DNA of 6,995 nucleotides from Deltaproteobacteria bacterium. GTDB taxonomy: Bacteria > SAR324 > JACQKK01. Position numbers and translations under genes: made by a program. The DNA lies in the NCBI GenBank assembly GCA_029858165.1, contig JAOUFO010000091.1, positions 1 to 6,995 of the forward strand, in the 5' to 3' direction. Shown one piece after another: positions 5,597 to 6,995 of the stretch; position 1 is the first letter of the stretch, and each line of letters begins with the position of its first letter. Below the pieces are notes generated by a model. It did not search any database, was not told the DNA's origin, and saw only the letters and a list, made by a program, of their open reading frames with translations.

Positions 5597-6519
5597 CAAT
5601 AAGTTTTAGAAAGGGTTTGGGCCTGGGAAATTTTAAACTCAGGATTTTGGGATTCCAGTTGGTCTGCCTGGGCTTTCAAAGCATCCGCGGGGAACTCTTT
5701 TGCAGGCGGATTCCGGGTAAATTGGACGGTTAAAATCTGTTTGATCAATCGGCCATTCAGTAAAAAGTTGACCGTTCGGGGGAAAATCATGTTTTTGGAT
5801 GCTTTGTTAAAGGCTCCGGTCGTAAAGTTGTCGGTAAATTCAATGGAAAGTTCCACGGGGGGGACTTTCCCCATCATCCATTGATTCATCTTCACCGGGT
5901 ACAGGGTTTCATTCTCCACCCACAACTCGGATTCCCCTTCAGTTCCCATGCGGTAAAACAGGTTCCCCTTGGGGGATCGGTAAAGGGAAATTCCGGTGGG
6001 ATAAATCCCCCAGGCAGAAAGGCCATGAAGGGTTTTTTCGGGATTTTCCTCCATAAAAGGGAAAGCCGGGTGCAGCACATCCAACATGGAAAAGGTTCTG
6101 CCGGAGGTCAGATTGCCCGCCAGGGTCCGCCGGGCATCCTTGTAATAAAAATGGAGAGGTTTGCCATCCGGGGAGAAGGTTTTGATGGCCAAAAAATCAT
6201 TTTGGCTGTAATAAACCGTTTGGAGAAAGCTTTGTGCGGGGGTTTCCCTGGGTGGGGTGGTTTCCATTTGTCCGGGGCGGAAATCCTCCGGGCTGTAAGG
6301 ACCATAAACCTGATGGTGCAAGGTGATCACAGCCCGCTTGATGAAGTGGGCATGGCTGGCCAACTGAGAAAATATATCGGCTGGAGCAGGCTCATAACCG
6401 AATGCCGCCATGGGATTCAGGGTGACGCACAACAGTGCCGCGCCCCAAAGGACGGCCCCTTTGATACCGTTCATTTTGAGCGGGGGAGCCATTCCGGCGT
6501 TCATCGGATTCATTGACAT
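5596..6519 (-). CDS. Exported protein of unknown function, first gene of the envelope operon
   Basis: I do not recognise this family. The protein has about 307 residues if started at the ATG at 6519. A TTG at 6522 and ATGs at 6513, 6504, 6492 and 6474 are alternatives, and none has a clear Shine-Dalgarno. The ATG at 6474 would give the most standard signal peptide: a short n-region with a lysine, then VLWGAALLCVTL and likely cleavage after NPMAAFG. There is one cysteine in the hydrophobic core but no lipobox. The mature part is soluble-looking and rich in short hydrophobic/aromatic beta-like segments (FLAIKTFSPDG, LHFYYKDARR, LSIEFTDN, RTVNFLLNGRLIKQILTVQF). The C-terminal section slightly resembles beta-rich LolA/LolB-type envelope proteins, which is speculation. 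It ends within the ribosome binding site of the SurA-like gene, so the two are surely co-transcribed, implying a periplasmic or outer-membrane biogenesis role. Confidence 0.8.
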   Translation of the reverse strand: MSMNPMNAGMAPPLKMNGIKGAVLWGAALLCVTLNPMAAFGYEPAPADIFSQLASHAHFIKRAVITLHHQVYGPYSPEDFRPGQMETTPPRETPAQSFLQTVYYSQNDFLAIKTFSPDGKPLHFYYKDARRTLAGNLTSGRTFSMLDVLHPAFPFMEENPEKTLHGLSAWGIYPTGISLYRSPKGNLFYRMGTEGESELWVENETLYPVKMNQWMMGKVPPVELSIEFTDNFTTGAFNKASKNMIFPRTVNFLLNGRLIKQILTVQFTRNPPAKEFPADALKAQADQLESQNPEFKISQAQTLSKTY

Positions 6520-6551
6520 CAACAGGGTGAGCGATTAGGGTTTTTTAAATC

Positions 6552-6587
6552 GGATGGGTTTGGGTGAATTTTTTATGAAAACCATCC
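6552..6587. repeat. Imperfect inverted repeat in the divergent promoter region
   Basis: GGATGG (6552-6557) pairs with CCATCC (6582-6587). After one mismatch, TTT (6559-6561) pairs with AAA (6578-6580), enclosing a 16-base AT-rich loop. It lies between the divergently transcribed unknown-protein operon and hemC, and overlaps the candidate minus-strand -10 element, so it could be an operator. No known regulator site is recognised. Confidence 0.35.
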
Positions 6588-6599
6588 TAACACAACCAA
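6572..6599 (-). promoter_or_regulatory. Candidate promoter for the envelope operon
   Basis: Read on the minus strand, TTGGTT (6599-6594) is followed after 16 bases by CATAAA (6577-6572), a modest match to sigma-70 elements. It lies about 50-80 bases before the proposed start of the unknown exported protein. It is the best candidate in the 6520-6671 gap in that direction, but both boxes are imperfect. Confidence 0.25.
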
Positions 6600-6671
6600 A
6601 AAGGCAATAGGCACATCCGGGCTTCATCTTTTCCAAAACGATATTATCACCTCTTTTCCCGCTGGCACAAA

Positions 6672-6995
6672 TTGAAATCAACCATCCGCGTGGGTTCCAG
6701 GGGGTCTGCCCTGGCCCTGCATCAAACCCGTAAAATTATTGCTGAACTCCAACCCCATTTTCCGGATGCCTTTTTTGAAATCGTGGAAATTGTCAGCATA
6801 GGGGATCAATTTCCGGATACCCCGATTTCCGAAATGGGGGATGTGGTGGAAAAAGGCATCTTCAACACGGCTCTGGAAGAGGCGGTGCTTTCCGGAAAAG
6901 TGGATTTTGCCACCTGTTCGTTCAAAGATGTGGAATCCGAACTTCCGGGGGGGGTGAGTGCTGTTCCGGTGTTGGAGCGGGAGGACCATCGGGAT
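6672..6995 (+). CDS. hemC: Divergent hydroxymethylbilane synthase (HemC), N-terminal part, cut by window edge
   Basis: This is the first 108 residues of a porphobilinogen deaminase-type protein, the tetrapyrrole-pathway enzyme that joins four porphobilinogens into hydroxymethylbilane. It begins at TTG: a TAA lies in frame at 6588-6590 and no ATG or GTG occurs between it and the TTG. Family landmarks in order are IRVGSRGSALALHQ (5-18, with the substrate-binding Arg and Ser), GDQFPDTP (44-51), KGIF (61-64), LEEAVLSGKVDFA (68-80), SFKDV (83-87, with the catalytic-site Lys-Asp pair), ELPGG and LEREDHRD. Several normally conserved positions differ: HSMKD is CSFKD, TRGD/TKGD is SIGD, and GGKGLF is replaced by VVEKGIF with about three extra residues. 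The C-terminal half, including the cofactor-binding cysteine, is outside the window. No clear Shine-Dalgarno is seen; TATTAT at 6642-6647 is a possible -10. A divergent paralogue is an alternative. Confidence 0.85.
   Translation, partial: MKSTIRVGSRGSALALHQTRKIIAELQPHFPDAFFEIVEIVSIGDQFPDTPISEMGDVVEKGIFNTALEEAVLSGKVDFATCSFKDVESELPGGVSAVPVLEREDHRD

Noticed and set aside
5041..5733. Plus-strand open frame of 230 codons across the SurA-like gene and its upstream neighbour
   Set aside because: It is antisense to two well-supported coding regions, crosses their junction and shows no recognisable domain.
6678..6989. Minus-strand open frame of 103 codons at the right edge
   Set aside because: The plus strand encodes clear HemC motifs over the same bases; the minus frame is a shadow.
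1..6995. CRISPR array, insertion sequence, prophage or defence system
   Set aside because: No regularly spaced repeats, transposase or recombinase motifs, terminal inverted repeats with target duplications, or nuclease/toxin domains were found on either strand.

Overview
This 7.0-kb window looks like ordinary chromosomal sequence from a flagellated Gram-negative (diderm) bacterium. The evidence is a flagellar hook protein, a meso-diaminopimelate-type MurE, a periplasmic SurA-like chaperone and an LpoA-like periplasmic protein. GC content appears moderate, and GGG/CCC-rich codons create many G/C homopolymers. The protein styles suggest a Desulfobacterota-, Nitrospinota- or SAR324-like lineage, but this is only an impression and no marker in the window settles it.

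Layout from left to right: (1) 1-472, plus strand: the 3' end of the hook gene flgE, ending in tandem stops, with a short structured 3' UTR and a strong probably bidirectional terminator at 540-576. (2) 728-2254, minus strand: a complete murE convergent with flgE and not flanked by murF or other division/cell-wall cluster genes. (3) 2447-2518, plus strand: tRNA-Gln(UUG), with a possible promoter far upstream and a T-tract just after it. (4) 2564-6519, minus strand: a tightly packed three-gene envelope operon, transcribed right to left. Its order is an unrecognised exported protein of about 300 residues, a SurA-like parvulin protein, and a 687-residue LpoA-like protein (helical repeat region plus periplasmic-binding-protein domain). 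The genes are joined by a Shine-Dalgarno that overlaps a stop codon and by a TTGA stop/start overlap. (5) 6520-6671: a divergent promoter region with an imperfect inverted repeat. (6) 6672-6995, plus strand: the first 108 codons of a divergent hemC starting at TTG and running off the window.

The three-gene operon and murE all concern the cell envelope: outer-membrane protein folding, possible control or support of peptidoglycan synthesis, and peptidoglycan precursor synthesis. I found no CRISPR array, insertion sequence, prophage or defence system. The points most worth a second look are an 11-base G tract inside the LpoA-like gene (possible phase variation or sequencing-error site), the unusual active-site motifs of the HemC-like protein, and the unknown first gene of the envelope operon.
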